A DNA stretch of 64,000 nucleotides from JBAYSY01 sp041675885 (GCA_041675885.1 JBAYSY010000001.1:62001-126000); one strand, 5' to 3'; positions 54,275 through 63,116 are shown, counted from the first letter of the stretch. The notes: a model not told the origin generated them from the letters alone. Numbers and translations: made by a program.

Positions 54275-54562
54275 TCACCGGTCCAGCACGTCGGCCCATT
54301 CGGGGTGCCGACGGAACTGCGCGGCGGCAAAGGGGCAGAGCGGCAGGATCCTCAGCCCCTCGGCCCGCGCATCCTCGACCGCGCGTGCCACCAGCGCCAG
54401 GCCCACGCCCATGCCGCGATACTCGTCGGGCACGCCGGTATGGTCGAGGATGATCCGCTCCGTCCCCGCGCGCGAATAAGTCAGCTCCGCTTCGGGTCCG
54501 TCCTCGGTGGCGCGGGCGGTGTAGCGGCCCTTGCTTCCGTTATCCTCGCGTTCGATCTGCAT
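54275..54562 (-). CDS. Small GNAT-like acetyltransferase (YidJ type)
   Basis: A 95-residue protein of the minimal acetyltransferase group (PF14542-like). ILDHTGVPDEYRGMGVGLALV is the acetyl-CoA loop, and ILPLCPFAAAQFRRHPEW closes the domain. The ATG at 54562 was chosen because GAAGGAG lies 8 nt upstream; an in-frame TTG at 54577 would start inside that site. It follows the hydrolase gene by 11 nt, so it is probably in the same operon as the MhqD/MhqO-like pair. Confidence 0.87.
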   Translation of the reverse strand: MQIEREDNGSKGRYTARATEDGPEAELTYSRAGTERIILDHTGVPDEYRGMGVGLALVARAVEDARAEGLRILPLCPFAAAQFRRHPEWADVLDR

Positions 54563-54573
54563 GTCTCGCTCCT

Positions 54574-55218
54574 TCAACGGTTCAGCCGGGCACGCAGCGC
54601 GGCGATGTCGTCCTGCATCACCCCATGGCCCGCGCCGGGGTGGGGGTGGAATTCGACCGCGGCCCCCAGCGCCGCGAACACTTCGGCGCTTTCGCGGGCG
54701 CGGGCCAGCGGGATGTGCGGGTCGCGTTCATGCACCGAAAGCCAGACCTGCGCCCCGTCGAGATCGCCGTCATAGTCGAACCGCTTGCGCCGCTGGCCGT
54801 AAAGCGCCGGGTCGGGCGTGTCCGAGGCATCGCCGGTGCCCACCAGCCCACCGGAAAAGGCGAGGAGCCCGGCCAGCCCGGCGCCTTCGCGGGCAAAGGC
54901 TTCGGCGGCCAGACAGGCCCCCTGGCTGAACCCGCCAAGCCAGATCCGCCCGCGCGCCAGCCCCTCGGTTTCCAGCGCCGCCACCGCCTCGCGCACCGCC
55001 GCGAGACCCTGTTCCACGAAAGGCTCCATCTGCGCGGCGGGGGCGAGGAAACTCGTGGGCCACCAGGAATGGCCCGGCGCCTCGGGCGCGATGGCGGCGA
55101 TCTCCGGCAGCCCGGCATGGGCCGGCAGCGACAGGATATCCGCCGCCGTGCCCCCGCGCCCGTGCAGCAGCACCAGCCCGGCCGAGGCCCGCGAGACAGG
55201 GGCGCCCGCGCGGATCAC
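54574..55218 (-). CDS. Alpha/beta hydrolase (carboxylesterase, MhqD-like)
   Basis: A 214-residue phospholipase/carboxylesterase-family hydrolase. Nucleophile Ser in LGGFSQGACLA, the oxyanion region LVLLHGRGGTA, and the catalytic His in GAGHGVMQDD are visible. Its ATG overlaps the ring-cleaving dioxygenase stop by 4 nt. In Bacillus the MhqD hydrolase and MhqO dioxygenase are induced together by quinones, so a similar detoxification pair is likely here. The substrate is inferred. Confidence 0.88.
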   Translation of the reverse strand: MIRAGAPVSRASAGLVLLHGRGGTAADILSLPAHAGLPEIAAIAPEAPGHSWWPTSFLAPAAQMEPFVEQGLAAVREAVAALETEGLARGRIWLGGFSQGACLAAEAFAREGAGLAGLLAFSGGLVGTGDASDTPDPALYGQRRKRFDYDGDLDGAQVWLSVHERDPHIPLARARESAEVFAALGAAVEFHPHPGAGHGVMQDDIAALRARLNR

Positions 55219-56135
55219 GCAGGCACCTTCAAGGGCGGCAGCACCCGTTCGATCTTCTCGCGCTGCGATTCGTATTGCGGCGGCAGCTTGAGCGCCTGCC
55301 CCAGCGTCTCCACCGGCTCATCGACGACGAAGCCGGGCGGGTCGGTGGCGATCTCGAACAGCACACCGCCCGGCTCGCGGAAGTAGATCGCGTTGAAATA
55401 CTGCCGGTCTATCACCGGGGTCGTCGGGTGCCCGGCGCTGGCCAGCCGCTCATGCCATTCCAGTTGCTCGTCATCCGTGCGCGCCCGGAAGGCGACGTGG
55501 TGGATCGTCCCCGCCCCCGGCCGCCCGATCGAGGGCGCGTCCGAGCGGATCAGGTCGATCACGTTGCCCCGCTCGGCCCCCGGCGCGATCAGCCGCTGGC
55601 GTTCAACCCCGCCCGTGGTCTCGCTGCCGCCGTCCCGATAGCCGAACACGTCCGTAAGCAACCGCGCCGTCGCCGCCGGATCGCGTTCCCACAGCGTGAC
55701 CGAATGGAACCCGTCGAGCGGCTCGCCGCTCTCGCGGTCCGTCTCGACCAACTCGACCGGCGCCCCGTCCGGGTCGCGCAAAGTGATGACCCGCGCGCCG
55801 AACCGCTCCCCGGGCCCGTCGAAATCGACCGCATCCAGCGCCAGCCGCTCCATCCAGCCGTCGAAGCCACCCTTCGGCACCGCATAGGCATAGGCGCTGG
55901 CCATGCCCGGCCCGGCCCGGCCGGGGCCCGCGTTGACGAAGGGAAAGGAGGTCAGGATCGTGCCGGGACTGCCCGCCCGGTCGCCGTAATAGAGGTGATA
56001 GGTGTCGGGCGCGTCGAAGTTCACCGTCCGCTTCACCAGCCGCTGCCGCAGCCTGCCGGTGAAGAAATCAAGGTTCTCCTGCGCCGGGCCGGAGATCGCG
56101 GTGACGTGGTGAATGCCGGGGATCGTGGTGGCCAT
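55215..56135 (-). CDS. Ring-cleaving dioxygenase (VOC fold, MhqO-like)
   Basis: A 306-residue protein with two VOC (glyoxalase-like) halves. The metal-binding His in IPGIHHVTAISG (first half), a second His in GTIHHVAFRA, and Glu in GGVLFEIATDPPGF form the usual iron site. Matching length and the GVLFEIATDPPGF end point to the MhqO/LinE-like family acting on hydroquinones or catechols. It is the first gene of a minus-strand operon with the MhqD-like hydrolase and a GNAT gene. Confidence 0.9.
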   Translation of the reverse strand: MATTIPGIHHVTAISGPAQENLDFFTGRLRQRLVKRTVNFDAPDTYHLYYGDRAGSPGTILTSFPFVNAGPGRAGPGMASAYAYAVPKGGFDGWMERLALDAVDFDGPGERFGARVITLRDPDGAPVELVETDRESGEPLDGFHSVTLWERDPAATARLLTDVFGYRDGGSETTGGVERQRLIAPGAERGNVIDLIRSDAPSIGRPGAGTIHHVAFRARTDDEQLEWHERLASAGHPTTPVIDRQYFNAIYFREPGGVLFEIATDPPGFVVDEPVETLGQALKLPPQYESQREKIERVLPPLKVPA

Positions 56136-56231
56136 CAGTGGTCCTCCGTTTCCATGCGCCGCCGGGGCGGCCTGATGGACCCAATGTAGATGTGCGGCGG
56201 AGAATGGAAACAGCGAAACCTGCCGGGCAGA

Positions 56232-56247
56232 TGTGCGTTTGCGCACA
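56232..56247. promoter_or_regulatory. Palindrome upstream of the MhqO-like gene
   Basis: TGTGCG-TTTG-CGCACA, about 97 nt before the dioxygenase start. Size and position fit an operator for a MarR- or LysR-type repressor. No regulator gene is adjacent. Confidence 0.3.
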
Positions 56248-56262
56248 GGAGGCGCCATCCCC

Positions 56263-56286
56263 GGTAGGGTGGGCAATCTGCCCACC
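56263..56286. repeat. Short palindromic repeat R2, copy 3
   Basis: GGTAGGGTGGGC-AATCT-GCCCACC. It has the same frame as copies 1 and 2, but with stem GGTGGGC instead of GGTGCGC. This form (GTAGGGTGGGC...) is a common intergenic palindrome in GC-rich bacteria. Confidence 0.7.
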
Positions 56287-56383
56287 GCCCCCTCGGTCAA
56301 GACGCAGGGAGGTGCAGCGGCCCGAGGAATGTCGGGCGCGGGCCTCCCCGCCCTCTTCTGTCAAAGCCCCCCGGAGGGTATCG

Positions 56384-56773
56384 TCAGGACATCCGGCGCT
56401 GGTCGATGACCACACCCTGCGGCTGCCCTTGCGGCTGGGCCATGCCCATGATCTTCATATCCCGCAACAGGGCGACCGCGGTATCTTCGTTGAACCGGCT
56501 TGTCCTTCCCCAGACGGTGAAGATTTCGACCAGCCACCAGACGCCGAAACCGCCGATGGTCAGCCAATAGACCAGCCCCAGGACGATCCTGTCTTCAAAG
56601 AAGAAATGGATGGGAAAGAAGATCGCAAGGAGTCCGAGGATCACCTTGTTGCGCCGTTTGCGGCCGTATTCCTCCTCGAACACCGCCTGTTGCTCCTGCG
56701 GCATCTGCCCCAGGGCATTGCGGACGCTGGACGGCAGTTGCCGCACCACGGTTGGCTTGGCGTGCAATGACAT
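56384..56773 (-). CDS. TM2-domain-like membrane protein
   Basis: A 129-residue protein. Two hydrophobic segments (about 54-70 and 76-94) are joined by a short turn containing EDRIV, with the GGFGVWWLVEIFTVW pattern of TM2 domains. The flanks are charged. The start at 56773 has GGGAG upstream; an earlier in-frame ATG at 56803 is possible. TM2 proteins have no common biochemical function. There is no clear operon partner. Confidence 0.8.
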   Translation of the reverse strand: MSLHAKPTVVRQLPSSVRNALGQMPQEQQAVFEEEYGRKRRNKVILGLLAIFFPIHFFFEDRIVLGLVYWLTIGGFGVWWLVEIFTVWGRTSRFNEDTAVALLRDMKIMGMAQPQGQPQGVVIDQRRMS

Positions 56774-56879
56774 GATCGCTCCCGGATTCATCCACTCGTG
56801 CATCTTTCAACACAACTACCATCCAACGATATCAGTTTGAAGTGAAAATAATATCTATAGATGTTTTAACGCAATAAAA

Positions 56880-56903
56880 CTCATCCCATCAGATAAGGAT
56901 GAG
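56880..56903. promoter_or_regulatory. Inverted repeat overlapping the start of the XRE gene
   Basis: CTCATCC (56880-56886) and GGATGAG (56897-56903) flank 10 nt; the second arm contains the ATG. It lies at the end of a 70-bp AT-rich promoter-like stretch (GAAAATAATATCTATAG). A site for autorepression, or a hairpin hiding the start, are both possible. Confidence 0.45.
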
Positions 56904-57261
56904 CACACGAGAGAAAGCCAGGGCACAAGCGGAGGGGTTTGCCGGTCGCCTCAAGGCGGCACGGCGGCAGGCCGGGCTGACGCAGGAGGAGTTGAGCAAC
57001 CTTGCCGATCTGGCGCCCGTCACCCTGAGCAAGCTGGAAACCGGGGTGAACAGGCCGACATTCGAGATTTTCATCGCGCTGGCCCATGCGCTTCAGACCT
57101 CTCCCAACTACCTGACGGGCTGGGGTGATGAAGCCGGGCAGGACGATGCAAGCGCCGAAAAGCGCCTGCTGATCAATCGGTTGATCCTCGTATGCGAAGG
57201 GCTGCCGACGAGTTGGATCAAGCAGATCACCGGCATCGCCGAAAAGGCGGCGCGACCCTGA
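56899..57261 (+). CDS. XRE-family HTH regulator
   Basis: A 120-residue DNA-binding protein. The lambda-Cro-type helix-turn-helix is at about 15-70: LKAARRQAGLTQEELSNLA, VTLSKLETGVNRPTFEIF and LAHALQTSPNYLTGW. The C-terminal 45 residues are helical. The ATG has no usable Shine-Dalgarno (AAGG is directly adjacent), so a leaderless transcript is likely. The start lies within an inverted repeat, pointing to autoregulation. Small solitary regulators of this kind are common in prophage or accessory islands, but no phage genes are adjacent. Confidence 0.9.
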   Translation: MSTREKARAQAEGFAGRLKAARRQAGLTQEELSNLADLAPVTLSKLETGVNRPTFEIFIALAHALQTSPNYLTGWGDEAGQDDASAEKRLLINRLILVCEGLPTSWIKQITGIAEKAARP

Positions 57262-57285
57262 TCCCTTGCGGGAGTCCCCCCCCCC

Positions 57286-59721
57286 TCAGAAGTCGAGGTT
57301 CTCGACCGACAGCGCGTTCTGCTGGATGAACTCGCGCCGCGGCTCCACCACGTCGCCCATCAGCTTGGTGAAGATGTCGTCCGCCTCGGCCAGATCGTCG
57401 ATCTTCACCTGCAACAGCGTCCGTGCCTCGGGGTCCAGCGTGGTTTCCCAGAGCTGGTCGGGGTTCATCTCGCCCAGGCCCTTGTAGCGTTGCAGCGACA
57501 GGCCCTTCTCGCCCTCGGCCAGCACCGCGTCCAGCAGATCGCCCGGCCCGTGGATCGGCTGCTCGCGCTCCTTGCGCACCAGCCGGGCGGGGCCGCCATA
57601 GGTTTCCGCCAGGCTGTCGGTAAGGGTGGCAAGCCTGCGCGCCTCGCCCGAGCGCAGCACCGGACCGTCGAGCACCCGCACTTCCTCGACCCCGCGCAAC
57701 ATCCGGCTGAAGCGCAGCCCGTGGTCGTCGGTCGGCCGGCCGGTCCAGCCGCGTTCATATTCCGCCGCCACCAGATCGAGCCGCTTTGCCACCGCATCGG
57801 CCACGCCCTGCGCATCGGCATCGACCCGCCCGGCGACCAGCGCCCCGGCGATCGCCGCCTGTTCAAGGACATGCTGCGGGTAATTGGTCGGGAATGTCTG
57901 AAGGATCCGCCGCACCAGCCGCGCTTCCTCGATCACGCGGGCCAGATCGGCGCCGCCGATCTCCTCGCCCGAGCCGAGCCGCAGCACCGCGCCCTCGCCC
58001 CCCATCTCGACCAGGTAATCCTCAAGCGCGGCCTGATCCTTGAGATAGACCTCCGACCGGCCCCGCGTCACCTTGTAGAGCGGCGGCTGGGCGATGTAGA
58101 TATGCCCCTGCTCGATCAGTTGCGGCATCTGCCGGAAGAAGAACGTCAGCAGCAGCGTGCGGATATGCGCGCCGTCCACGTCGGCGTCGGTCATGATGAC
58201 GATCTTGTGGTAGCGCAGCTTCGAGATGTCGAATTCGTCGCGGCCGATCCCGGTCCCGAGCGCGGTGATCAGGGTGCCGATCTCCTGCGACGAGAGCATC
58301 CGGTCGAACCGCGCCCGTTCCACGTTCAGGATCTTGCCGCGGAGCGGCAGCACCGCCTGGTTGGCGCGGCTCCGCCCCTGTTTCGCCGACCCCCCGGCCG
58401 AGTCGCCCTCGACCAGGAACAGTTCCGACTTGGCCGGATCGCGCTCCTGACAGTCGGCCAGCTTGCCGGGCAGCGAGGCCACGTCGAGCGCGGTCTTGCG
58501 CCGGGTCAGTTCGCGCGCCTTGCGCGCCGCCTCGCGCGCCAGCGCCGCCTCGATGATCTTGCCGACGATCACCTTCGCGTGCTGGGGGTTCTCCTCGAAC
58601 CACTCGGCCAGCTTCTCGTTCACCAGGTTCTCGACCGCCGGGCGCACCTCCGAGGAGACCAGCTTGTCCTTGGTCTGGCTGGAGAATTTCGGATCGGGCA
58701 CCTTGACCGAAAGCACGCAGGTCAGCCCCTCGCGCGCGTCGTCGCCGGTGAAGTTCACCTTCTCCTTCTTGGCGATGCCCGACGACTGCGCGTAGTTGTT
58801 GATCGTCCGCGTCAGCGCGCCGCGAAAGCCCGCCAGATGGGTGCCGCCGTCGCGCTGCGGGATGTTGTTGGTGAAGGGCAGCACGGTTTCATGGTAGCTG
58901 TCGTTCCACCACATCGCCACCTCGACGCCGATCCCGTCGCGCTCGCCGACCATATAGACCGGCTCGGCCATCACCGGGGTCTTGGAGCGGTCGAGGTAGC
59001 GCACGAACTCGCGCACGCCGCCTTCGTAGAACAGTTCGGTCCGCAGCGGTTCGGCCGGCCGCAGGTCTTCCAGCACGATCCGCACGCCGGAGTTCAGGAA
59101 CGCCAGTTCCCGCAACCGGCTTTCCAGCGTCTTGAACACGTAGTCGAGGTTCGAGAAGGTGCCCGTCGGGTGGTTGGTCTTGGCCGAGGCAAGGAAACGC
59201 ACCTCGGTCCCCTTCCGGCCCCCGGCGTCGCCGACCACCCGCAGATGCTCCACCGTCTCGCCGTTCTCGAAGCGGACGAAATGTTCCTTGTCGTCGCGCC
59301 AGATCCGCAGTTCCAGCCAGTCGGACAATGCGTTCACCACCGACACGCCGACCCCGTGCAGCCCCCCCGACACCTTGTAGGAGTTGCTGTCGAACTTCCC
59401 CCCGGCGTGAAGCTGGGTCATGATGACCTCGGCGGCCGAGACCCCCTCCTCGGCGTGGATATCCACCGGGATGCCGCGACCGTTGTCGCGCACCGAAACC
59501 GAGGAATCGGCGTGGATCGTGACGCTTACCTCGGTGGCGTGCCCGGCCAGCGCCTCGTCGATGCCGTTGTCCACGACCTCGGTCACCATGTGGTGCAGGC
59601 CCGAACCGTCGTCGGTGTCGCCGATATACATGCCGGGCCGTTTGCGGACAGCCTCCAGCCCCTTGAGAACCTTGATGGATTCAGCACCGTATTCGTCGAT
59701 TTTCTGGGCGGCTTCGGCCAT
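57286..59721 (-). CDS. gyrB: DNA gyrase subunit B
   Basis: An 811-residue type II topoisomerase subunit. GHKL motifs are EVVDNGIDEALAGHA and VRDNGRGIPVD; GGLHGVGVSVVNAL closes the ATP lid; TOPRIM motifs are EGDSAGGSAKQGR and DADVDGAHIRTLLL; the GyrB-specific C-terminus is present with GLGEMNPDQLWETTL. It introduces negative supercoils with GyrA. The start at 59721 precedes AEAAQKIDEYGAESIKVLKG. It lies downstream of recF in the usual replication block, but separated by two extra genes. Confidence 0.97.
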   Translation of the reverse strand: MAEAAQKIDEYGAESIKVLKGLEAVRKRPGMYIGDTDDGSGLHHMVTEVVDNGIDEALAGHATEVSVTIHADSSVSVRDNGRGIPVDIHAEEGVSAAEVIMTQLHAGGKFDSNSYKVSGGLHGVGVSVVNALSDWLELRIWRDDKEHFVRFENGETVEHLRVVGDAGGRKGTEVRFLASAKTNHPTGTFSNLDYVFKTLESRLRELAFLNSGVRIVLEDLRPAEPLRTELFYEGGVREFVRYLDRSKTPVMAEPVYMVGERDGIGVEVAMWWNDSYHETVLPFTNNIPQRDGGTHLAGFRGALTRTINNYAQSSGIAKKEKVNFTGDDAREGLTCVLSVKVPDPKFSSQTKDKLVSSEVRPAVENLVNEKLAEWFEENPQHAKVIVGKIIEAALAREAARKARELTRRKTALDVASLPGKLADCQERDPAKSELFLVEGDSAGGSAKQGRSRANQAVLPLRGKILNVERARFDRMLSSQEIGTLITALGTGIGRDEFDISKLRYHKIVIMTDADVDGAHIRTLLLTFFFRQMPQLIEQGHIYIAQPPLYKVTRGRSEVYLKDQAALEDYLVEMGGEGAVLRLGSGEEIGGADLARVIEEARLVRRILQTFPTNYPQHVLEQAAIAGALVAGRVDADAQGVADAVAKRLDLVAAEYERGWTGRPTDDHGLRFSRMLRGVEEVRVLDGPVLRSGEARRLATLTDSLAETYGGPARLVRKEREQPIHGPGDLLDAVLAEGEKGLSLQRYKGLGEMNPDQLWETTLDPEARTLLQVKIDDLAEADDIFTKLMGDVVEPRREFIQQNALSVENLDF

Positions 59722-59802
59722 GCGGATCAGTCCTTTGAAATTCCTGCGTCTTATACGGGGTCGGGCCGGGATTGTCACGCCTCGGACACAAGTTTCAGGG
59801 GG

Positions 59803-60423
59803 TCAGGCGAAGGGAATCACCATCCCGACGAGGATCAGCAGGATCCCCGATCCGACATTCATCCGCGCCACCGCCTTCGGGCTGGAGACCAGCCGCCGCG
59901 CCCGGTCGAGAAACAGCGCAAGGCCGAGGTTGCCGACCAGCGGCACCAGCCCCGCGACCAGCAGGATCGCGGCCACATCCGCCGCCGTCAGCCGGGCAAG
60001 GTCGAAGAACCCCGGCAGCACGCCCATGTAGAACAGGATCGCCTTCGGATTGCCCAGGATCGCCAGCAGCCCGACCGTGAACCCGGCCCGGACCCCGGGC
60101 CGGGTCATGCGGCTGTCGCTGCCCGGCACCGCGGCCGGGGCGCGGATCAGCATCACCCCCATGATCAGGAACATCCCCGCCGCGACCCAGCGCAACGCCT
60201 CGATCAACCCGCCATAAAGCGACAGCACCCAGGCCAACCCGAAAATGGCGCTGGCGGCCCAGAGCATGTCGCCCAGCACGACCGCGACAGCCAGCGGCCA
60301 GGCGCCGCGCATCCCGTCCGACAGCGACCGGGCGATCAGCGCGACCCAGACCGGGCCGGGCACCGCCCAAAGCGCGGCCATGGTGCCCGCGAACAGCAGC
60401 AACTGGTTCAGGGTCAGCGTCAC
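59803..60423 (-). CDS. LysE-family amino-acid exporter
   Basis: A 206-residue membrane protein with about six hydrophobic segments. AVPGPVWVALIARSLSDGMR is the LysE signature near the N-terminus, and LAILGNPKAILFYMGVLPGF the second. Members export amino acids or small related molecules. It overlaps the VOC gene by 4 nt and sits between recF and gyrB, an unusual location for an exporter. Confidence 0.92.
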   Translation of the reverse strand: MTLTLNQLLLFAGTMAALWAVPGPVWVALIARSLSDGMRGAWPLAVAVVLGDMLWAASAIFGLAWVLSLYGGLIEALRWVAAGMFLIMGVMLIRAPAAVPGSDSRMTRPGVRAGFTVGLLAILGNPKAILFYMGVLPGFFDLARLTAADVAAILLVAGLVPLVGNLGLALFLDRARRLVSSPKAVARMNVGSGILLILVGMVIPFA

Positions 60424-60842
60424 GGCAGGGTCAGGCTCCCGTCATCGGCCAGCGGCCAGAACGGGTTGCGCGCCACTTCCCAGACATGGCCGTCAGGGTC
60501 GGCCCAATAGCCGGAATAGCCGCCCCAGAACACCCTTTCCGGGGGTTTGAGCGCGGTGGCCCCGGCGCTGATCGCGGCGGCGAAGGCCGCGTCCACCTCG
60601 GCCTCGGTGGCGAAATTCTGCGCCAGCGTCACCGCGCCGGTGCCCAGCTCCGCCCCCGGCCGACCCTGATCGGCGGCGAGGTCGTCGCGGCCGAACAGCG
60701 CCAGCACCATGCCGTGGAGCTGGTAGAAGGCCACGCCCTCGGCCTCCTGCGCCGGGGCCCAGCCCAGCGCGCCGTAGAAATCCCGCGCCCGCGCGAGGTC
60801 GGCGACCCCGAGCGTGATCAGCGTGATACGTTGCGGTGTCAT
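60420..60842 (-). CDS. VOC-family (glyoxalase/bleomycin-resistance-like) protein
   Basis: A 140-residue single VOC domain pair. ITLGVADLARARDFYGALGW starts it, and WADPDGHVWEVARNPFW contains the metal-binding Glu. It could be a resistance or small lyase/dioxygenase protein; the substrate is unknown. It overlaps recF by 4 nt at its start and the LysE gene by 4 nt at its end, so it is co-translated with both. Confidence 0.9.
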   Translation of the reverse strand: MTPQRITLITLGVADLARARDFYGALGWAPAQEAEGVAFYQLHGMVLALFGRDDLAADQGRPGAELGTGAVTLAQNFATEAEVDAAFAAAISAGATALKPPERVFWGGYSGYWADPDGHVWEVARNPFWPLADDGSLTLP

Positions 60843-61927
60843 TGCCCCACCTCCGTGATCGCCGAGGCGCCCCCGGCCTCGGCCACCTCGAACCGCTGCG
60901 CCCGCGCGCCCAGCGCGTCGAACAGCCCGGCCTCGGTCCCGGTCATCAGCGCCTGCACCCCCATGGCGCAGATCGCGTCGTAAAGCGCCGCCCGCCGCCC
61001 GGCGTCGAGATGCGCCGCCACCTCATCGAGAAGCAGGATCGGCGTCGCGCCGTCCTCCGCCGCCAGCACACGGGCATTGGCCAGCACGAGCGAGATCAGC
61101 ATGGCCTTCTGCTCGCCCGTGGAACATTGCGCCGCCGCGGCGCCCTTGGCCAGATAGACGGCCTCCAGATCGGCCCGGTGCGGCCCGACAAGCGTCCGCC
61201 CCGCCGCCGCGTCGCGCCCGCGCCCGGTGGCCAGCGCGACGGCCAGCCCCCCGGCATCCCCCGGCACCGGCTCGGGGTCCACCAGCCGAAGCCCGGCCAC
61301 CGGAAACCCCGCGCCCGCGTCCTGCGCGGCGCCGATCCGCGCCACGGCGGCGGCGCGCGCCGCGACGATCGCCGCGCCCGCCTCGCCCATCCGCCGCTCC
61401 AGCGCCGCGAACCAGGCCGGATCGCCGATCCCGTCGCGCAAAAGCCGGTTGCGCTCGCGCATCGCCTTCTCATAGGCCAGCGCGGCCTCGGCATGGCCGG
61501 GAAACAGGCTCAGCACCATGCGGTCGAGGAAACGCCGCCGCCCCTCCGCCGCCTCGATCCAGAGCCGGTCCATGGCGGGCGTCAGCCACAAGACCCGCGC
61601 CACCCGGCCAAGCGCCGCCTGCGCCGCCGCCTTGCCGTTGATCCGCACCTGCCGCGGCGCGCCCGCTTCGGCGAATGTCTCGACCTCATGGCCCGCGATC
61701 ACCGCGGCGATCTTCCAGCCCGGCCCGTCCGGCCGCTGCGCCAGTTCCTCGGCCCCGGCCCGGCGCAACCCCCGCCCGGGCGACAAGAGCGAGACCGCCT
61801 CCAGAATATTGGTCTTCCCCGCCCCGTTCGCGCCCCAGAACGCCACCGGCCGCCCGTCGAAGACAAGCCGCGCCGCGCGGTGCGAGCGGAACCGCGACAG
61901 ATGCAGATCCGTCAGCCCCCCGACCAT
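60839..61927 (-). CDS. recF: DNA replication and repair protein RecF
   Basis: A 362-residue SMC-like ATPase. Walker A GANGAGKTN is near residue 35 after FWGANGAG, the signature-like STGEQKAML is in the C-terminal half, and Walker B is PILLLDEVAAHLD. It loads RecA at single-strand gaps. It follows dnaN after 70 nt occupied by an R3 repeat. Confidence 0.96.
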   Translation of the reverse strand: MVGGLTDLHLSRFRSHRAARLVFDGRPVAFWGANGAGKTNILEAVSLLSPGRGLRRAGAEELAQRPDGPGWKIAAVIAGHEVETFAEAGAPRQVRINGKAAAQAALGRVARVLWLTPAMDRLWIEAAEGRRRFLDRMVLSLFPGHAEAALAYEKAMRERNRLLRDGIGDPAWFAALERRMGEAGAAIVAARAAAVARIGAAQDAGAGFPVAGLRLVDPEPVPGDAGGLAVALATGRGRDAAAGRTLVGPHRADLEAVYLAKGAAAAQCSTGEQKAMLISLVLANARVLAAEDGATPILLLDEVAAHLDAGRRAALYDAICAMGVQALMTGTEAGLFDALGARAQRFEVAEAGGASAITEVGQ

Positions 61928-61936
61928 CGCGGCCCC

Positions 61937-61995
61937 TCATTTTCTGTCTGGAATATCCCACGGGGGTGCGGGGGCTGGCCCCCCGCTCCCGCACG
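61937..61995. repeat. Intergenic repeat R3, copy 4
   Basis: TTTTCTGTCTGGAATATCCC then CGGGGGTGCGGGGG-CTGG-CCCCCCGC, a strong hairpin. It fills the dnaN-recF gap and could attenuate recF expression. Its motif half is more diverged than in the other copies. Confidence 0.55.
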
Positions 61996-61997
61996 TG

Positions 61998-63116
61998 TCA
62001 CACGCGCATCGGCATGACCACATAAACCGCCGAGGTATCGCCGCCCTCGCGCATCAGCGTCGGATCGCCCGAGGAATTGAACAGGAAAACGGCATTCTCC
62101 CGGTCCACCTGGCTGGCGATTTCCAGCAGGTATTTGGCGTTGAAGCCGATCTCCAGCCGCTCGTCGCCATAGGCGACCGCCAGTTCCTCCTCGGCCGCGC
62201 CCGAGTCGGGGGCGTTGACCGAAAGCACCAGCCGGTCCTCGTCGAGCGCCAGCTTGACCGCGCGCGAGCGTTCGGACGAGACCGTCGCCACCCGGTCCAC
62301 CGCCCTGGCGAACTCGGCCGCATCGACCTCCAGCCTGCGGGTGTTGCCCACCGGGATCACCCGCGAATAGTCGGGGAAGGTGCCGTCGATCACCTTCGAG
62401 GTCAGCGTGATCGCCGGCGTGGCGAAACGCACCTTGGTCTCCGACACCGAAACCGCGATCTGCGCCTCGTCGTCGTCCAGAAGCTTGCGCAACTCGCCCA
62501 CCGTCTTGCGCGGCACGATCACGCCGGGCATGTCCGCCGCCCCCTCGGGCAGGGCCGCGTCGATCCGGGCCAGCCGGTGGCCGTCGGTCGCGACGCAGCG
62601 CAGCGCGGGGCCGTCCTCGCCCTCGGAGACATGCATGTAGACGCCGTTGAGGTAATAACGCGTCTCCTCGTTCGAGATCGCGAACTTGGCCTTGTCGAAC
62701 AGCCGCCGCAGCACCGGCGCCGGGGCCGAGAAGTTCGAGGAATATTCCGAGGACGCCATCACCGGGAAATCTTCCCTGGGCAGCGTCGCGAGATGGAAGG
62801 TCGAGCGCCCGGCCTGGATCGTCAGCCGCCCGCTGGCGGGGTCGTCGGCGAGGCTCACGAGCGCGCCGTCGGGCAGTTTCCGCACGATCTCGTGCAGCAT
62901 CACCGCCGAGACGGTGGTCGCGCCCGCCCGTTCGACCTGCGCGGGGGCGCGGTCCACCACCTCGATATCCAGATCGGTGGCGCGGAAGCTGACGCCCGCG
63001 CCCTCGGCCTCGATCAGAACGTTGGCGAGGATGGGAATGGTGTTGCGCCGCTCCACCACCGATTGCGCCTGCGCCACGGCCTTGAGCAGTGTGGCGCGTT
63101 CGATGCTGATCTTCAT
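61998..63116 (-). CDS. dnaN: DNA polymerase III beta sliding clamp
   Basis: A 372-residue clamp protein of standard length and three-domain layout. KISIERATLLKAVAQAQSVV and NTIPILANVLIEA open domain I; YYLNGVYMH and VATDGHRLARID are family blocks; the C-terminus VYVVMPMRV closes the protein and is the clamp-loader contact. It tethers DNA polymerase to DNA. It follows dnaA on the same strand after 242 nt. Confidence 0.97.
   Translation of the reverse strand: MKISIERATLLKAVAQAQSVVERRNTIPILANVLIEAEGAGVSFRATDLDIEVVDRAPAQVERAGATTVSAVMLHEIVRKLPDGALVSLADDPASGRLTIQAGRSTFHLATLPREDFPVMASSEYSSNFSAPAPVLRRLFDKAKFAISNEETRYYLNGVYMHVSEGEDGPALRCVATDGHRLARIDAALPEGAADMPGVIVPRKTVGELRKLLDDDEAQIAVSVSETKVRFATPAITLTSKVIDGTFPDYSRVIPVGNTRRLEVDAAEFARAVDRVATVSSERSRAVKLALDEDRLVLSVNAPDSGAAEEELAVAYGDERLEIGFNAKYLLEIASQVDRENAVFLFNSSGDPTLMREGGDTSAVYVVMPMRV

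Noticed and set aside
57490..60510. Open frame of about 1006 codons on the plus strand across gyrB and the LysE gene
   Set aside because: Antisense by-product of GC-rich codons; gyrB motifs on the minus strand are decisive.
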